Positions 45,582 to 60,100 of a DNA stretch of 64,000 nt are shown here, one piece after another; within the stretch, counting starts at the first letter, position 1, and each line of letters begins with the position of its first letter. Source of the DNA: Amblyomma americanum (Eukaryota > Arthropoda > Arachnida > Ixodida > Ixodidae); contig NC_135502.1 in the NCBI RefSeq assembly GCF_052857255.1, positions 151,403,311-151,467,310 on the forward strand. The letters are read 5' to 3'. The notes under the pieces are model-generated. The model worked only from the letters and a program-made list of their open reading frames with translations, searched no databases and was not told the origin of the DNA. Position numbers and translations under genes: made by a program.

Positions 45582-48500
45582 TCAGGGTGCCACCATGCCC
45601 AGTGCAAAGAACAAAACGTGACTCAATTTAAAGCAGTGTGACGTCAATGTTGCAGAAGCTGCGGTTGTTACGCTGGGGGCAGTGAACAATGGGGGATCGG
45701 TGCCACACGTGCTGATGCCGTGTTGCTCGATGTTCCTTGCAGCGTCGTAACTCTTGGTATTATAGTAATTCAGCGTTTTCAGGTCGCTGTCGTAAATCCA
45801 GGAGTTCACTGGAGCAATCTAGCCTGGTAGAACGAAGCCAATAACCATAACCCGAAAGACGAAATGGTTCCTCAACATCACCTCGTTCAGGGTGCCACCA
45901 TGCCCAGTGCCAAAGAGCGAAACGTGACTCGATTTAAAGCAGTGTGACGTCAATGTTGCAGCAGCTGCCGATGTTACGCTCGGGCCATGAAAATGGCGGA
46001 TCGCTTCCATAAGTGCTGATGCCGTGTTGCTCGATGTTCCTTGAAGCGTGGTAACTCTCAGTATTACAGTAATTCAGTGTTTTCAGGCCGCTGTGGTAAA
46101 AGGCAGGTGTTCACTCGAGCAATGCAGCCTGGTAGGACGAAGCCTAGAGCCTGAACCAAAAAGACGAAATGGTTCCTCAACATCACCTCGCTCAGGGTGT
46201 CACCATGCCTAGTGCCAAATAACGAAACTCGACTCGATTTAAAGCAGTGTAACGACAATGTTGCAGCAGGTGCGGATGATACGCTGGTACCCGTTAACAG
46301 TGGTGGATCGGTTCCACAAGTGCTGATGCCGTGTTGCTCGATGTTCCTTGTAGCGTCGTAACTCTTGGTATCACAGTAATTCAGCGTTTTCAGGTCGCTG
46401 TCGTAAATCCAGGTGTTCACTGGAGCAATGCAGCCTGGTAGAACGAAGCCAAGAACCTGAACCCAAAAGACGAAATGGTTCCTCAACATCACCTCGCTCA
46501 GGGTGCCACCATGCCCAGTGCCAAAGAACGAAACGTGACCCGATTTTAAGCAGTGTGATGTCAATGTTGCAGCAGCAGCCCATGTTACGCTTGAGGCGGT
46601 GAACAGTGGTGGATCGGTTCCACAGGTGGTGATGCCGTGTTGCTCAATGTTCCTTTTAGCGTCGTAACTCTCGGTTTTACAGTATTCAGCAAGTTCAGGT
46701 CACATCCGTTAATGCAGTTGTTCACTCGAGCAATGCAGCCTGGTAGAACGAAGCCAAAACCTGAATCAAAAAGTCGAAATTGTTCCTCAACATTACCTCG
46801 CTCACGGTGCCACTATGTCCAGTGCCAAAGAACGAAACGTGACTCAATTGAAAGCAGTGTGACGTCAATGTTGCAGCAGCTGCGGATGTTACGCTGGGGG
46901 CAGTGAACAATGGTGGATCGGTTCAACAGGTGCTGATGCCGTTTTGCTCGATGTTTTTTGTAGCGTCGTAACTCTCGGTATTACAGTAATTCAGCATTTT
47001 CACTTCTCTGTCGTAAATGCAGGTGTTCACTCGAGCAATCTAGCCTGGTAGAACGAAGCCAAGAACCTTAGCCCAAAAGACGAAATGGTTCCTCAACATC
47101 ACCTCGCTCAGGGTATCACCATGCCTAGTGCCAAAGAGCGAAACGTGACTCGATTTAAAGCATTGTGACGTCAATGTTGCAGCAGCTGCCGATGTTACGC
47201 TCGGGCCATGAAAATGGCGGATCGGTTCCATAGGTGCCGATGCCGTGTTGCTTGATGTTCCTTGTAGCGTCGTAACTCTCGGTATTACAGTAATTCAGCG
47301 TTTTCAGGCCACTGTCGTAAAAGGCAAGTGTTCACTCGAGCAATGCAGCCTGGTAGGACGAAGTCCAGAGCCTGAACCAAAAAAGACGAAATAGTTCCTC
47401 AACATCACCTCGCTCAGGATGTCAGAATGCCCATGCCAAATAACGAAACTCGACTCGATTTAAAGCAGTGTGACGTCAATGTTGCAGCAGCTGCGGTTGT
47501 TACGCTGGGGGCAGAGAACAATGGTGGATCGGTGCCACACATGCTGATGCCGTGTTGCTCGATGTTCCTTCCAGCGTCGTAACTCTTGGTATTATAGTAA
47601 TTCAGCGTTTTCAGGTCGCTGTCGTAAATCCAGGAGTTCAATGGAGCAATCTAGCCTGGTAGAACGAAGCCAATAACCTTAACCCAAAAGACGAAATGGT
47701 TCCTCAACATCACCTCGCTCAAGGTGCCACCATGCCCAGTGCCATAGAGCGAAACGTGACTCGATTTAAAGCAGTGTGACGTCAATGTTGCAGCAGCTGC
47801 CGATGTTACGCTCGGGCCCTGAAAATGGCGGATAGCTTCCATAGGTGCTGATGCCGTGTTGCTCGATGTTCCTTGAAGCGTGGTAACTCTCGGTATTACA
47901 GTAATTCAGTGTTTTCAGGCCGCTGAGGTAAAAGGCAGGTGTTCACTCGAGCAATGCAGCCCGGTAGGACGAAGCTTAGAACCTGAACCAAAAAGACGAA
48001 ATGGTTCCACAACATCACCTCGCTCAGGGTGCCACCATGCCCAGTGCCAAAGAAAGAAACGAGACTCGATTTAAAGCAGTGTGATGTCAATGTTGCAGCA
48101 GCAGCCCATGTTACGCTGGTCGCCTTGAACAGTGGTGGATCGTTTCCACAGGTGCTGATGCCGTGTTGCTCGATGTTCCTTGTAGCTTCGTAACTCTCGG
48201 TATTGCAGTAATTCAGCGTTTTCAGGTCGCTGTCGTAAATGCAGGTGTTCACTCGAGCAATGCAGACTGGTAGAACGAAGCCAAGAACCTGAACCAAAAA
48301 GACGAAATGGTTCCTCAACATTACCTTGCTCAGGGTGCCACCATGCCCAGTGCCAAAGAACGAAACGTGACTCGATTTAAAGCAGTGAGGCGTCAATATT
48401 GTAGCAGCAGCCCATGTTACGCTTGTGGCGGTGAACAGTGGTGGATCGGTTCCACAGGTGCTGATGCCGTGTTGCTCGATGTTCCTTGTAGCGTCGTAAC

Positions 48501-48762
48501 TCTCGGTTTTACAGTAATTCAGCAATTTTAGTTCCCTTTCGTAAATGCAGTTGTTCACTCGAGCAATGCAGCCTGGTAGAACGAAGCCAAAACCTGAGTC
48601 AAAAAGTCGAAATTGTTCCTCAAGATTACCTCGCTCAGGGTGCCACCATGTCCAGTGCCAAAGAACGAAACGTGACTCAATTGAAAGCAGTGTGACGTCA
48701 ATGTTGCAGCAGCTGCGGATGTTACGCTGGGGGCAGTGAACAATGGTGGATCGGTTCCACAC
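45582..48762 (-). repeat. B blocks repeated at 1832-1833 bp (six monomers)
   Basis: 45582-45809 matches 47414-47641, 45819 matches 47651 (both 1832 bp) and 46722 matches 48555 (1833 bp). Shared private variants include 'aaatccaggagttca' and 'agaagctgcggttgtt'-like changes. The ends of the duplicated unit were not resolved by eye. Confidence 0.65.
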
Positions 48763-49899
48763 GTGCTGATGCCGTGTTGCTCGATGTTCCTTGTAGCGTC
48801 GTAACTCTTGGTATCACAGTAATTCAGCGTTTTCAGGTTGCTGTCGTAAATCCACGTGTTCACTGGAGCAATCTATCCTGGTAGAACGAAGCCAAGAACC
48901 TGAACCCAAAAGACGTTATGGTTCCTCAACATCACCTCGCTGAGGGTGCCACCATGCCCAGTGCAAAAGAACGAAACGTGACTCGATTTAAAGCAGTGTG
49001 ACGTCAATGTTGCAGCAGCTGCCGATGTTACGCTCGTGCCATGAACAATGGCGGATCGGTTTTATAGGTGCTGATGCTGTGTTGCTCGGTTGATCCTTGT
49101 AGCGTCGTGACTCTCGGTATTACAGTAATTCAGCGTTTTCAGGCCGCAGTCGTAAAGACAGGCGTTCACTCGAGCAATGCAGCCTGGTAGGACGAAGCCA
49201 AGAACCTGAACCAAAAAGACGAAATGGTTCCCCAACATCACCTCGCTCAGGGTGCCACCGTGTCCAGTGCCAAAGAACGAAGCGTGACTGGATTTAAAGC
49301 AGTGTGACGTCAATGTTGCAGCAGGTGCCGATGTTAAGCTGGGCGCCATGAACAGAGTTAGATCGGTTCCACAGGTGCTGATACCGTGTTGCTCGATGTT
49401 CCTTGTAGCGTCGAAACTCTCGGTATTACAGTAATTCAGCGTTTTCAGGTCACTGTCGTAAATGCAGGTGTTCACTCGAGCAATCTAGCCTGGTAGAACG
49501 AAGCCAAGAACCTTAACCCAAAAGACGAAATGGTTCCTCAACATCACCTCGCTCAGGGTGCCACCATGCCCAGTGCCAAAGAGCGAAACGTGACTCGATT
49601 TAAAGCAGTGTGACGTCAATGTTGCAGCAGCTGCCGATGTTACGCTCGGGCAATGAAAATGGCGGATCGGTTCCATAGGTGCCGATGCCGTGTTGCTCGA
49701 TGTCCCTTGTAGCGTCGTAACTCTCGGTATTACAGTAATTCAGCGTTTTCAGGCCGCTGTCGTAATAGGCAAGGGTTCACTCGAGCAATGCAGCCTGGTA
49801 GGACGAAGCCCAGAACCTGAACCAAAAAGACGAAATAGTTCCTCAACATCACCTCGCTCAGGGTATCACCATGCCTAGTGCCAAATAACGAAACTCGAC

Positions 49900-52800
49900 T
49901 CGATTTAAAGCATTGTTACGAAATGTTGCAGCAGCTGCCGATGATACGCTGGTGGCCGTTAACAGCGGTGGATCGGTTCCACAGTTGGTGATGCCATGTT
50001 GCTCGATGTTTCTTGTAGCGTCCTAACTCTCGGTATTACAGTAATTCAGCGTTTTCAGGTCGCTGTCGTAAATGCACGTGTTCACTCGAGCAATGCTGCC
50101 TGGTAGGACGAAACCAAGAACCTGAACCAAAAAGACGAAATAGTTCCTCAAATTCACCTCGCTCAGGGTGCCACCATGCCCAGTGCCAAAGAACGAAGCG
50201 TGACTCGATTTAAAGTAGTGTGACGTCAATGTTGCAGCAGCTGCGGATGTTACGGTGAGGGCAGTGAACAATGGTGGATCGGTTCCACACGTGCTGATGC
50301 CGTGTTGCTCATTGTTCCTTGCAGCGTCGTAACTCGTGGTATCACAGTAATTCAGCGTTTTCAGGTCGGTGTCGTAAATCCAGGTGTTCAGTGGAGCAAT
50401 CTAGCCTGGTAGAACGAAGCCAAGAACCTGAACCAAAAAGATGAAATGGTTCCTCAACATCACCTTCCTCAGGGTTCCACCATGCCCAGTGCCAAAGAAC
50501 GAAACGTGACTCGATTTAATGCAGTGAGGCGTCAATATTGCAGCAGCAGCCCTTGTTACGCTTGTGGAGGTGAACAGTGGTGGATCGTTTCCACAGGTGC
50601 AGATGCCTTGTTGCTCGATGTTTCTTGTAGCGTCGTAACTCTCGGTTTTAAAGTAATTCAGCATTTTCAGGTCACGGTAATAAATGCAGTTGTTCACTCG
50701 AGCAATGCGCCTGGTAGAACGAAGCAAAGAATCTGAATCAAAAAGACAAATGGTTCCTCAACATCACCTCGCTCAGGGTGCCACCATGCCCAGTGCCAAA
50801 GAGCGAAACGTGACACTGATTTAAAGCAGAGTGAAGTCAATGTTGCAGTAGCTGCTGATGTTACGCTCGGGCCATGAACAATGTCGGCTCGGTTCCTTAG
50901 GTGCTGATGCCGTGTTGTTTGATGTTCCTTGTAGCATCGTAACTCTCATTATTACAGTAATTCAGCGTTTTCAGGCTACTGTCGCAAAATCCAGGTGTTC
51001 ACTCGAGCAATGCTGCCTGGTAGGACGAAACCAAGAACCTGAACCAAAAAGACGAAATAGTTCCTCAACATCACCTCGCTCAGGGTGCCACCATGTCCAG
51101 TGCCAAATAACGAAACTCGACTCGATTTAAAGCAGTGTTACGTCAATGTTGCAGCAGCTGCCGATGATACGCTGGTGGCCGTTAACAGTGGTGGATCGGT
51201 TCCACAGGTGCTGATGCCGTTTTGCTCGATGTTCCTTGTAGCGTCGTAACTCTTGGTATTAATGTAATTCAGCGTTTTCAGGTCGCTGTCGTAAATGCAG
51301 ATGTTCACTCGAGCAATACAGCCTGGAAGAACGAAGCCAAGAACCTGAACCAAAAAGTCGAATTTGTTCCTCAACATTACCTCGCTCAGGGTGCCACCAT
51401 GCCCAGTGCCAAAGAACGAAGCGTGACTCGATTTAAAGCAGTGGGACGTCAATGTTGCAGCAGCTGCGGATGTTACGGTGAGGGCAGTGAACAATGGTGG
51501 ATCGGTTCCACACGTGCTGATGCCGTGTTCCTCAATGTTCCTTGCAGCGTCGTAACTCGTGGATTCACAGTAATTCAGCGTTTTCAGGTCGCTGTCGTAA
51601 ATTCAGGTGTTCAGTGGAGCAATCTAGCCTGGTAGAACTAAGCCAAGAACCTGAACCCAAAAGACGAAATGGTTCCTCAACATCACCTCGCTCAGGGTGT
51701 CACCATGCCTAGTGCCAAATAACGAAACTCGACTCGATTTAAAGCAGTGTTACGACAATGTTTCAGCAGCTGCCGATGATACGCTGGTGGCCGTTAACAG
51801 TGGTGGATCGGTTCCACAGTTGGTGATGCCATGTTGCTCGATGTTTCTTGTAGCGTCCTAACTCTCGGTATTACAGTAATTCAGCGTTTTCAGGTCGCTG
51901 TCGTAAATGCACGTGTTCACTCGAGCAATGCTGCCTGGTAGGACGAAACCAAGAACCTGAACCAAAAAGACGAAATAGTTCCTCAAATTCACCTCGCTCA
52001 GGGTGCCACCATGCCCAGTGCCAAAGAACGAAGCGTGACTCGATTTAAAGTAGTGTGACGTCAATGTTGCAGCAGCTGCGGATGTTACGGTGAGGGCAGT
52101 GAACAATGGTGGATCGGTTCCACACGTGCTGATGCCGTGTTGCTCATTGTTCCTTGCAGCGTCGTAACTCGTGGTATCACAGTAATTCAGCGTTTTCAGG
52201 TCGGTGTCGTAAATCCAGGTGTTCAGTGGAGCAATCTAGCCTGGTAGAACGAAGCCAAGAACCTGAACCAAAAAGATGAAATGGTTCCTCAACATCACCT
52301 TCCTCAGGGTGCCACCATGCCCAGTGCCAAAGAACGAAACGTGACTCGATTTAATGCAGTGAGGCGTCAATATTGCAGCAGCAGCCCTTGTTACGCTTGT
52401 GGAGGTGAACAGTGGTGGATCGTTTCCACAGGTGCAGATGCCTTGTTGCTCGATGTTTCTTGTAGCGTCGTAACTCTCGGTTTTAAAGTAATTCAGCATT
52501 TTCAGGTCACGGTCATAAATGCAGTTGTTCACTCGAGCAATGCGCCTGGTAGAACGAAGCAAAGAATCTGAATCAAAAAGACAAATGGTTCCTCAACATC
52601 ACCTCGCTCAGGGTGCCACCATGCCCAGTTTCAAAGAATGAAACGTGACACTGATTTAAAGCAGTGCGAAGTCAATGTTGCAGCAGCTGCGGTTGTTACG
52701 CTGGGGGCAGTTGAACAATGGTAGATCGGTGCAACACGTGCTGATGCCGTGTTGCTCGATGTTCCTTGTAGCGTCGTGACTCTCGGTATTACAGTAATTC

Positions 52801-54115
52801 AGCGTTTTCAGGCCGCAGTCGTAAAGCCAGGCGTTCACTCGAGCAATGCAGCCTGGTAGGACGAAGCCAAGAACCTGAACCAAAAAGACGAAATGGTTCC
52901 CAACATCACCTCGCTCAGGGTGCCACCATGTCCAGTGCCAAAGAACGAAGCGTGACTGGATTTAAAGCAGTGTGACGTCAATGTTGCAGCAGGTGCCGAT
53001 GTTAAGCTGGGCGCCATGAACAGAGTTAGATCGGTTCCACAGGTGCTGATACCGTGTTGCTCGATGTTCCTTGTAGCGTCGAAACTCTCGGTATTACAGT
53101 AATTCAGCGTTTTCAGGTCGCTGTCGTAAATGCAGGTGTTTACCTCGAGCAATCTAGCCTGGTAGAACGAAGCCAAGAGCCTTAACCCAAAAGACGAAAT
53201 GGTTCCTTAACATCACCTCGCTCAGGGTGCCACCATGCCCAGTGCCAAAGAGCGAAACGTGACACTGATTTAAAGCAGAGTGAAGTCAATGTTGCAGTAG
53301 CTGCTGTAGTTACGCTCGGGCCATGAACAATGTCGGCTCGGTTCCTTAGGTGCTGATGCCGTGTTGTTTGATGTTCCTTGTAGCATCGTAACTCTCATTA
53401 TTACAGTAATTCAGCGTTTTCAGGCTACTGTCGCAAAATCCAGGTGTTCACTCGAGCAATGCTGCCTGGTAGGACGAAACCAAGAACCTGAACCAAAAAG
53501 ACGAAATAGTTCCTCAACATCACCTCGCTCAGGGTGCCACCATGTCCAGTGCCAAATAACGAAACTCGACTCGATTTAAAGCAGTGTTACGTCAATGTTG
53601 CAGCAGCTGCCGATGATACGCTGGTGGCCGTTAACAGTGGTGGATCGGTTCCACAGGTGCTGATGCCGTTTTGCTCGATGTTCCTTGTAGCGTCGTAACT
53701 CTTGGTATTAAAGTAATTCAGCGTTTTCAGGTCGCTGTCGTAAATGCAGATGTTCACTCGAGCAATGCAGCCTGGAAGAACGAAGCCAAGAACCTGAACC
53801 AAAAAGTCGAATTTGTTCCTCAACATTACCTCGCTCAGGGTGCCACCATGCCCAGTGCCAAAGAACGAAGCGTGACTCGATTTAAAGCAGTGGGACGTCA
53901 ATGTTGCAGCAGCTGCGGATGTTACGGTGAGGGCAGTGAACAATGGTGGATCGGTTCCACACGTGCTGATGCCGTGTTCCTCAATGTTCCTTGCAGCGTC
54001 GTAACTCGTGGATTCACAGTAATTCAGCGTTTTCAGGTCGCTGTCGTAAATTCAGGTGTTCAGTGGAGCAATCTAGCCTGGTAGAACTAAGCCAAGAACC
54101 TGAACCCAAAAGTCG
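49900..54115 (-). repeat. Nested B duplications at 1835 and 2449 bp
   Basis: Block 49900-50810 recurs at about 51735-52600 (50023 to 51858, 50401 to 52236; 1835 bp, six monomers). Block 50858-51640 recurs at about 53307-54090 (51138 to 53587, 51222 to 53671; 2449 bp, eight monomers). Between the two second copies lie about two monomers (52660-53270) resembling 49062-49500. The order A, B, A', extra, B' needs at least two events: a duplication of A plus B, and an insertion or conversion of the extra monomers. Confidence 0.75.
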
Positions 54116-57100
54116 AATTTGTTTCTCAACATCACCTCGCTCAGGGTGTCACCATGCCTAGTGCCAAATAACGAAACTCGACTCGATTTAAAGCAGTGTT
54201 ACGACAATGTTTCAGCAGCTGCCGATGATACGCTGGTGGCCGTTAACAGTGGTGGATCGGTTCCACAGTTGGTGATGCCATGTTGTTCGATGTTCCTTGT
54301 AGCGTCCTAACTCTCGGTATTAAAGTAATTCAGCGTTTTCAGGTCCTGTGGTAAATGCAGGTGCTCACTCCAGCAATGCAGCCTGGTAGAACGAAGCAAC
54401 GATCCTGAATCAAGAAGACAAATGGTTCCTCAACATCACCTCGCTCAGCGTGCCACCATGATTAGTGCCAAAGAACGAAACGTGACACTGATTTAAATCA
54501 GTGTGAAGTCAATGTTGCAGGCGCTGAAGATGTTACGCTGGGGGCCGTGAAAAGTGGTGGATCGGTTCCACAAGTGCTGAAGCCGTGTTGCTCGATGTTC
54601 CTTCTATCGTCGTAACTCTCGGCATTACAGTAAGTCAGCTTTTTCATGTCGCTGTCGTAAATGCAGGTGTTCACTCGAGCAATGCAGCCTCGTAGAACGA
54701 AACCAAGAACATGAACCAAAAAGACGAAATGGTTCCTCAACATCACCTCGCTCAGGGTGCCACATGCCCAGTGCCAAATAACGAATCTCGACTCGATTTA
54801 AAGCAGTGTTACGCCCATGTTGCAGCAGCTGCCGATGATACGCTGGTGGCCGTTAACATTTTTGGATCGGTTCCACACGTGCTGATGCCGTGTTGCTCGA
54901 TGTTCTTTGTAGCGTCGTAACTCTTGGTATCACAGTAATTCAGCGTTTTCAGGTCGCTGTCGCAAAATCCAGGTGTTCACTGGAGCAATGCAGCCTGGTA
55001 CAACGAAGCCAAGAACCTGAACCCAAAAGACGAAATGGTTCTTAACATCACCTCGCTCAGGGTGCCACCATGCCCAGTGCCAAAGAACGAAACGTGACTC
55101 GATTTAAAGCAGTGTGACGTCAATATTGCTGCAGCTGCCGATGTTACGCTCGGGCTATGAACAATGGCGGATCGGTTCCATAGGTGCTGTTGCCGTTTTA
55201 GTCGATGTTTCTTGTAGCGTCGTAAATCTCGGTATTACAGTAATTCTGCGTTTTCAGGACGCTGTCGTAAAGGCAGGCGTTCACTCGAGCAATGCAGCCT
55301 GGTAGGACGAAGCCAAGAACCTGAACCAAAAAGACGAAATGGTTCCTCAACATCGCCTTGCTCAGCGTGCCACCATGTGCAGTGCCAAAGAACGAAGCGT
55401 GACTGGATTTAAAGCAGTGTGACGTCAATGTTGCAGCAGGTGCCGATGTTACGCCGGGGGCCATGAACAGTGGTGGATCGGTTCCACAGGTGCTGAAGCC
55501 ATGTTGCTCAATGCTCCTTGTAGCGTTGTAACTCTCGGCATTACAGTAATTCAGCATTTTCAGGTCATTGTCGTAAATGCAGTTGTTCACTCGATCAATG
55601 CGCCTGGTAGAACGAAGCAAAGAATATGAATCAAAAAGACAAATGGTTCCTCAACATCACCTCGCTCAGGGTGCCACCATGCCCAGTTACAAAGAACGAA
55701 ACGTGACACTGATTGAAAACAGTGTGAAGTCAATGTTGCAGTAGCTGCCTGTGTTACTCTCGGGCCATGAACAATGGCGGATCGGTTCCATAGGTGCTGA
55801 TGCCGTGTTGCTCGATGTTCTTTGTAGCGTGGTGACTCTCGGTATTACAGTAATTCAGCGTTTTCAGGCCGCTGTCGTAAAGGCAGGCGTTCACTCGAGC
55901 AATGCAGCCTGGTAGGACGAAGCCAAGAACCTCAACCAAAAAGACGAAATTGTTCCTCAACATCAGCTCGCTCAGGGTGCCACCATGTCCAGTGCCAAAG
56001 AACGAAGCGTGACTCGATTTAAAGCAGTGTGACGTCAATGTTGCAGCATCTGCCGATCTTACGCTCGGGCCATGAACAATGGCGGATCGGTTCCATAGGT
56101 GCTGATGCCGTTTTAGTCGATGTTCCTTGTAGCGTCGTAACTCTCGGTATTACAGTAATTCAGCATTTTCAGGTCACTGTCGTAAATGCAGTTGTTCACT
56201 CGAGCTATGCAGCCTGGTAGGACGAAGCCAAGAACCTCAACCAAAAAGACGAAATGGTTCATCAACATCACCTGGCTCAGGGTATCACCATGCCCAGTGC
56301 AAAATAATGAAACTCGACTCGATTTAAAGCAGTGTTACCTCAATGTTGCAGCAGCTGCCGATGATACGCTGGTGGCCGTTAACAGTCGTGGATCGGACCC
56401 ACAGGTGCTGATGCCGTTTTGCTCTATGTTCCTTGTAGCATCGTAACTCTTGGTGTTACAGTAATTCAGCCTTTTCAGGTCGCTGTCGTAAATGCAGATG
56501 TTCACTCGAGCAATGCAGCCTGGAAGAACGAAGCCAAGAACCTGAACCAAAAAGTCGAATTTGTTTCTCAACATTACCTCGCTCAGGGTGCCACCATGCC
56601 CAGTGCCAAAGAACGAAGCGAGACTCGATTTAAAGCAGTGTGACGTCAAGGTTGCAGCAGCTGCGGATGTTACGGTGAGGGCAGTGAACCATGGTGGATT
56701 GGTTCCACACGTGCTGATGCCGTGTTGCTCAATGTTGCTTGCAGCGTCGTAACTCGTGGTATCCCATTAATTCAGCGTTTTCAGGTCGCTGTCGTAAATC
56801 CAGGTGTTCAGTGCAGCATTCTAGCCTGGTAAAACGAAGCCAAGAACCTGAACCCAAAAGACAAATGGTTCCTCAACATCACCTCGCTCAGGGTGCCACC
56901 ATGCCCAGTTCCAAAGAACGAAACGTGACACTGATTTAAAGCAGAGTGAAGTCAATGTTGCAGTAGCTGCCGATGTTACGCTCGGGCCATGAACAATGTC
57001 GGATCGGTTCCTTAGGTGCTGATGCCGTGTTGTTTGATGTTCCTTGTAGCATCGTAACTCTCATTATTACAGTAATTCAGCGTTTTCAGGCTACTGTCGC

Positions 57101-60100
57101 AAAATCCAGGCGTTCACTCGAGCAATGCAGCCTGGTAGGACGAAGGCAAGAACCTGAACCAAAAAGACGAAATCGTTCCTCAACATCACCCCGCACAGGG
57201 TGCCACCATGTCCAGTGCCAAAGGGATTTAAAGCAGTGTGACGTCAATGTTGTAGCAGGTGCCGATGTTAAGCTAGGCGCCATGAACAGAGTTGGATCGG
57301 TTCCACAGGTGCTGATACCCTGTTGCTCGATGTTCCTTGTAGCGTCGAAACTCTCGGTATTACAGTACTTCAGCGTTTTCAGGCCGCTGTCGTAAAGGCA
57401 GGTGTTCACTCGAGCAATGCAACCTGGTAGGACGAAGCCTAGAACCTGAACCAAAAAGACGAAATGGTTTCTCAACATCACCTCGCTCAGGGAGTCACCA
57501 AGCACAGTGCCAAATAACGAAACTCGACTCGATTTAAAGCAGTGTTGCGTCAATGTTGCAGCAGCTGCCGATGATACGCTGGTGGCCGTTAACAGTGGTG
57601 GATCGGTTCCACAGGTGCTCATGCCGTTTTGCTCCATGTTCCTTGTAGCGTCGTAACTCTTGGTATTACAGTAATTCAGCGTTTTCAAGTCGCTGTCATA
57701 AATGCAGATGTTCACTTGAGCAATGCAGCCTGGAAGAACGAAGCCATGAACCTGAACCAAAAAGTCGAAATTGTTCCTCATCATTACCTCGCTCAGGGTG
57801 CCACCATGCCCAGTGCCAAAGAACGAAGCGTGACTCGATTTAAATCAGTGTGACGTCAATGTTGCAGCAGCTGCGGGTGTTACGGTGAAGGCAGTGAACA
57901 ATGGTGGATCGGTTCCACACGTGCTGCTGCCGTGTTGCTCAATGTTCCTTGCAGCGTCGTTACTCGTGGTATCACAGTAATTCAGCGTTTTCAGGTCGCT
58001 GTCGTAAATCCAGGTGTTCTGTGGAGCAATCTAGCCAGGTAGAACGAAGCCAAGAACCTGAACCCAAAAGACGAAATGGTTCCTCAACATCACCTCGCTG
58101 AGGGTGCCACCATGCCCAGTGCAAAAGAACGATACGTGACTCGATTTAAAGCATTGTGACGTCAATGTTGTAGCAGCTGCCGATGCTACGCTGGTGGCCG
58201 TTAACAGTGGTGGATCGGTTCCACAGTTGGTGATGCCATGTTGCTCGATGTTCCTTGTAACATCCAAACTCTCGGAATTAAAGTAATTCAGCGTTTTCAG
58301 GTCGCTGTGCTAAAAGCAGCTGATCACTCCAGCAATGCAGCCTGGTAGAACGAAGCAACGATCCTGAATGAAAAAGACAAATGGTTCCTCAACATCACCT
58401 CGCTCAGGGTGCCACATGCCCAGTGCCAAATAACGAATCTCGACTCGATTTAAAGCAGTGTTACGTCCATGTTTCAGCAGCTGCCGATGATACGCTGGTG
58501 GCCGTTAACATTGGTGGATCGGTTCCACACGTGCTGATGCCGTGTTGCTCGATGTTCCTTGTAGCATCGTAACTTTTGGTATCACAGTAATTCAGCGTTT
58601 TCAGGTCGCTGTCGCAAAATCCAGGTGTTCACTGGAACAATGCAGCCGGGTAGAACGAAGCCAAGAACCTGAACCCAAAAGACGAAATGGTTCTTCAACA
58701 TCACCTCGTCAGGGTGCCACCATGCCCAGTGCCAAAGAACGAAACGTGACTCGATTTAAAGCAGTGTGACGTCAATACTGCAGCAGCTGCCAATGTTATG
58801 CTCGGGCCATGAACAATGGCGGATCGGTTCCATAGGTGCTGACGCCGTTTTAGTCGATGTTCCATGTAGCGTCGTAACTCTCGGTATTATAGTAATTCAG
58901 CATTTTCAGGTAACTGTCGTAAATGCAGGTGTTCACTCGAGTAATGCAGCCTGGTAGGACGAAGCCAAGAACCTCAACCAAAAAGACGAAATTGTTCCTC
59001 AACATCACCTCGCTCAGGGTGCCACCATGTCCAGTGCCAAAGGACGAAGCGTGACTGGATTTAAAGCAGTGTGACGGCAATGTTGCAGCAGGTGCTGATG
59101 TTAAGCTGGGCGCCATGAACAGATGTCAATTGGTTCCACAGGTGCCGATACCCTGTTGCTCTATGTTCCTGGTAGCGTCGTAACTCTTGGTGTTACAGTA
59201 ATTCAGTGTTTTCAGGCCGCTGTCGTAAAGGCAGGTGTTCACTCGAGCAATGCAGAATGGTAGGACGAAGCCTAGAACCTGAACCAAAAATACGAAATGG
59301 TTCATCATCACCTCGCTCAGGGTGTCACCATGCCCAGTGCTAAATTACGAAACTCGACTCGATTTAAAGCAGTGTTACGTCAATGTTGCAGCAGCTGTCG
59401 ATGATACGCTGGTGGCCGCCAACAGTGGTGGATCGATTCAACAGGCGCTGATGCCGTTTTGCTCGATGTTTTTTTGCAGCGTCGTAACTCTCGGTATTAC
59501 AGTAATTCAGCGTTTTCACTTCGCTGTTGTAAATGCAGGTGTTCACTCGAGCAATGCAGCCTGGTTGAACGAAGCCAAAACCTGAATGAAAAAGTCGAAA
59601 TTTTTCCTCAACATTACCTCGCTCAGGATGCCACCATGTCCAGTGCCAAAGAACGAAACGTGACTCGATTGAAAGCAGTGTAACGTCAATGTTGCAGCAG
59701 CTGCGGATGTTACGCTGGGGGCAGTGAACAATGGTGGATCGGTTCCACACGTGCTGATGCCGTGTTGCTATATGATCCTTGTAGCGTCGCAACTCTCGGT
59801 ATTACAGTAATTCAGCGTTTTCAGGCCGCAGTCGTAAAAGCAGGCGTTCACTCGAGCAATGCAGCCTGGTAGGACGAAGCCAAGAACATGAACCCAAAAG
59901 ACGAAATGGTTCCTCAGCATTACCTCGCTCAGGGTGCCACCATGCCCAGTTCCAAAGAACGAAACGTGACTCGAAATAAAGCAGTGTGACGTCAATGTTG
60001 TAGCAGCTGCCGATGTTACGCTCGGGCCATGAACAATGGCGTATCGGTTTCATAGGTGCTGATGCCGTGTTGCTCGATGTTCCTTGTAGCGTCGTGACTC

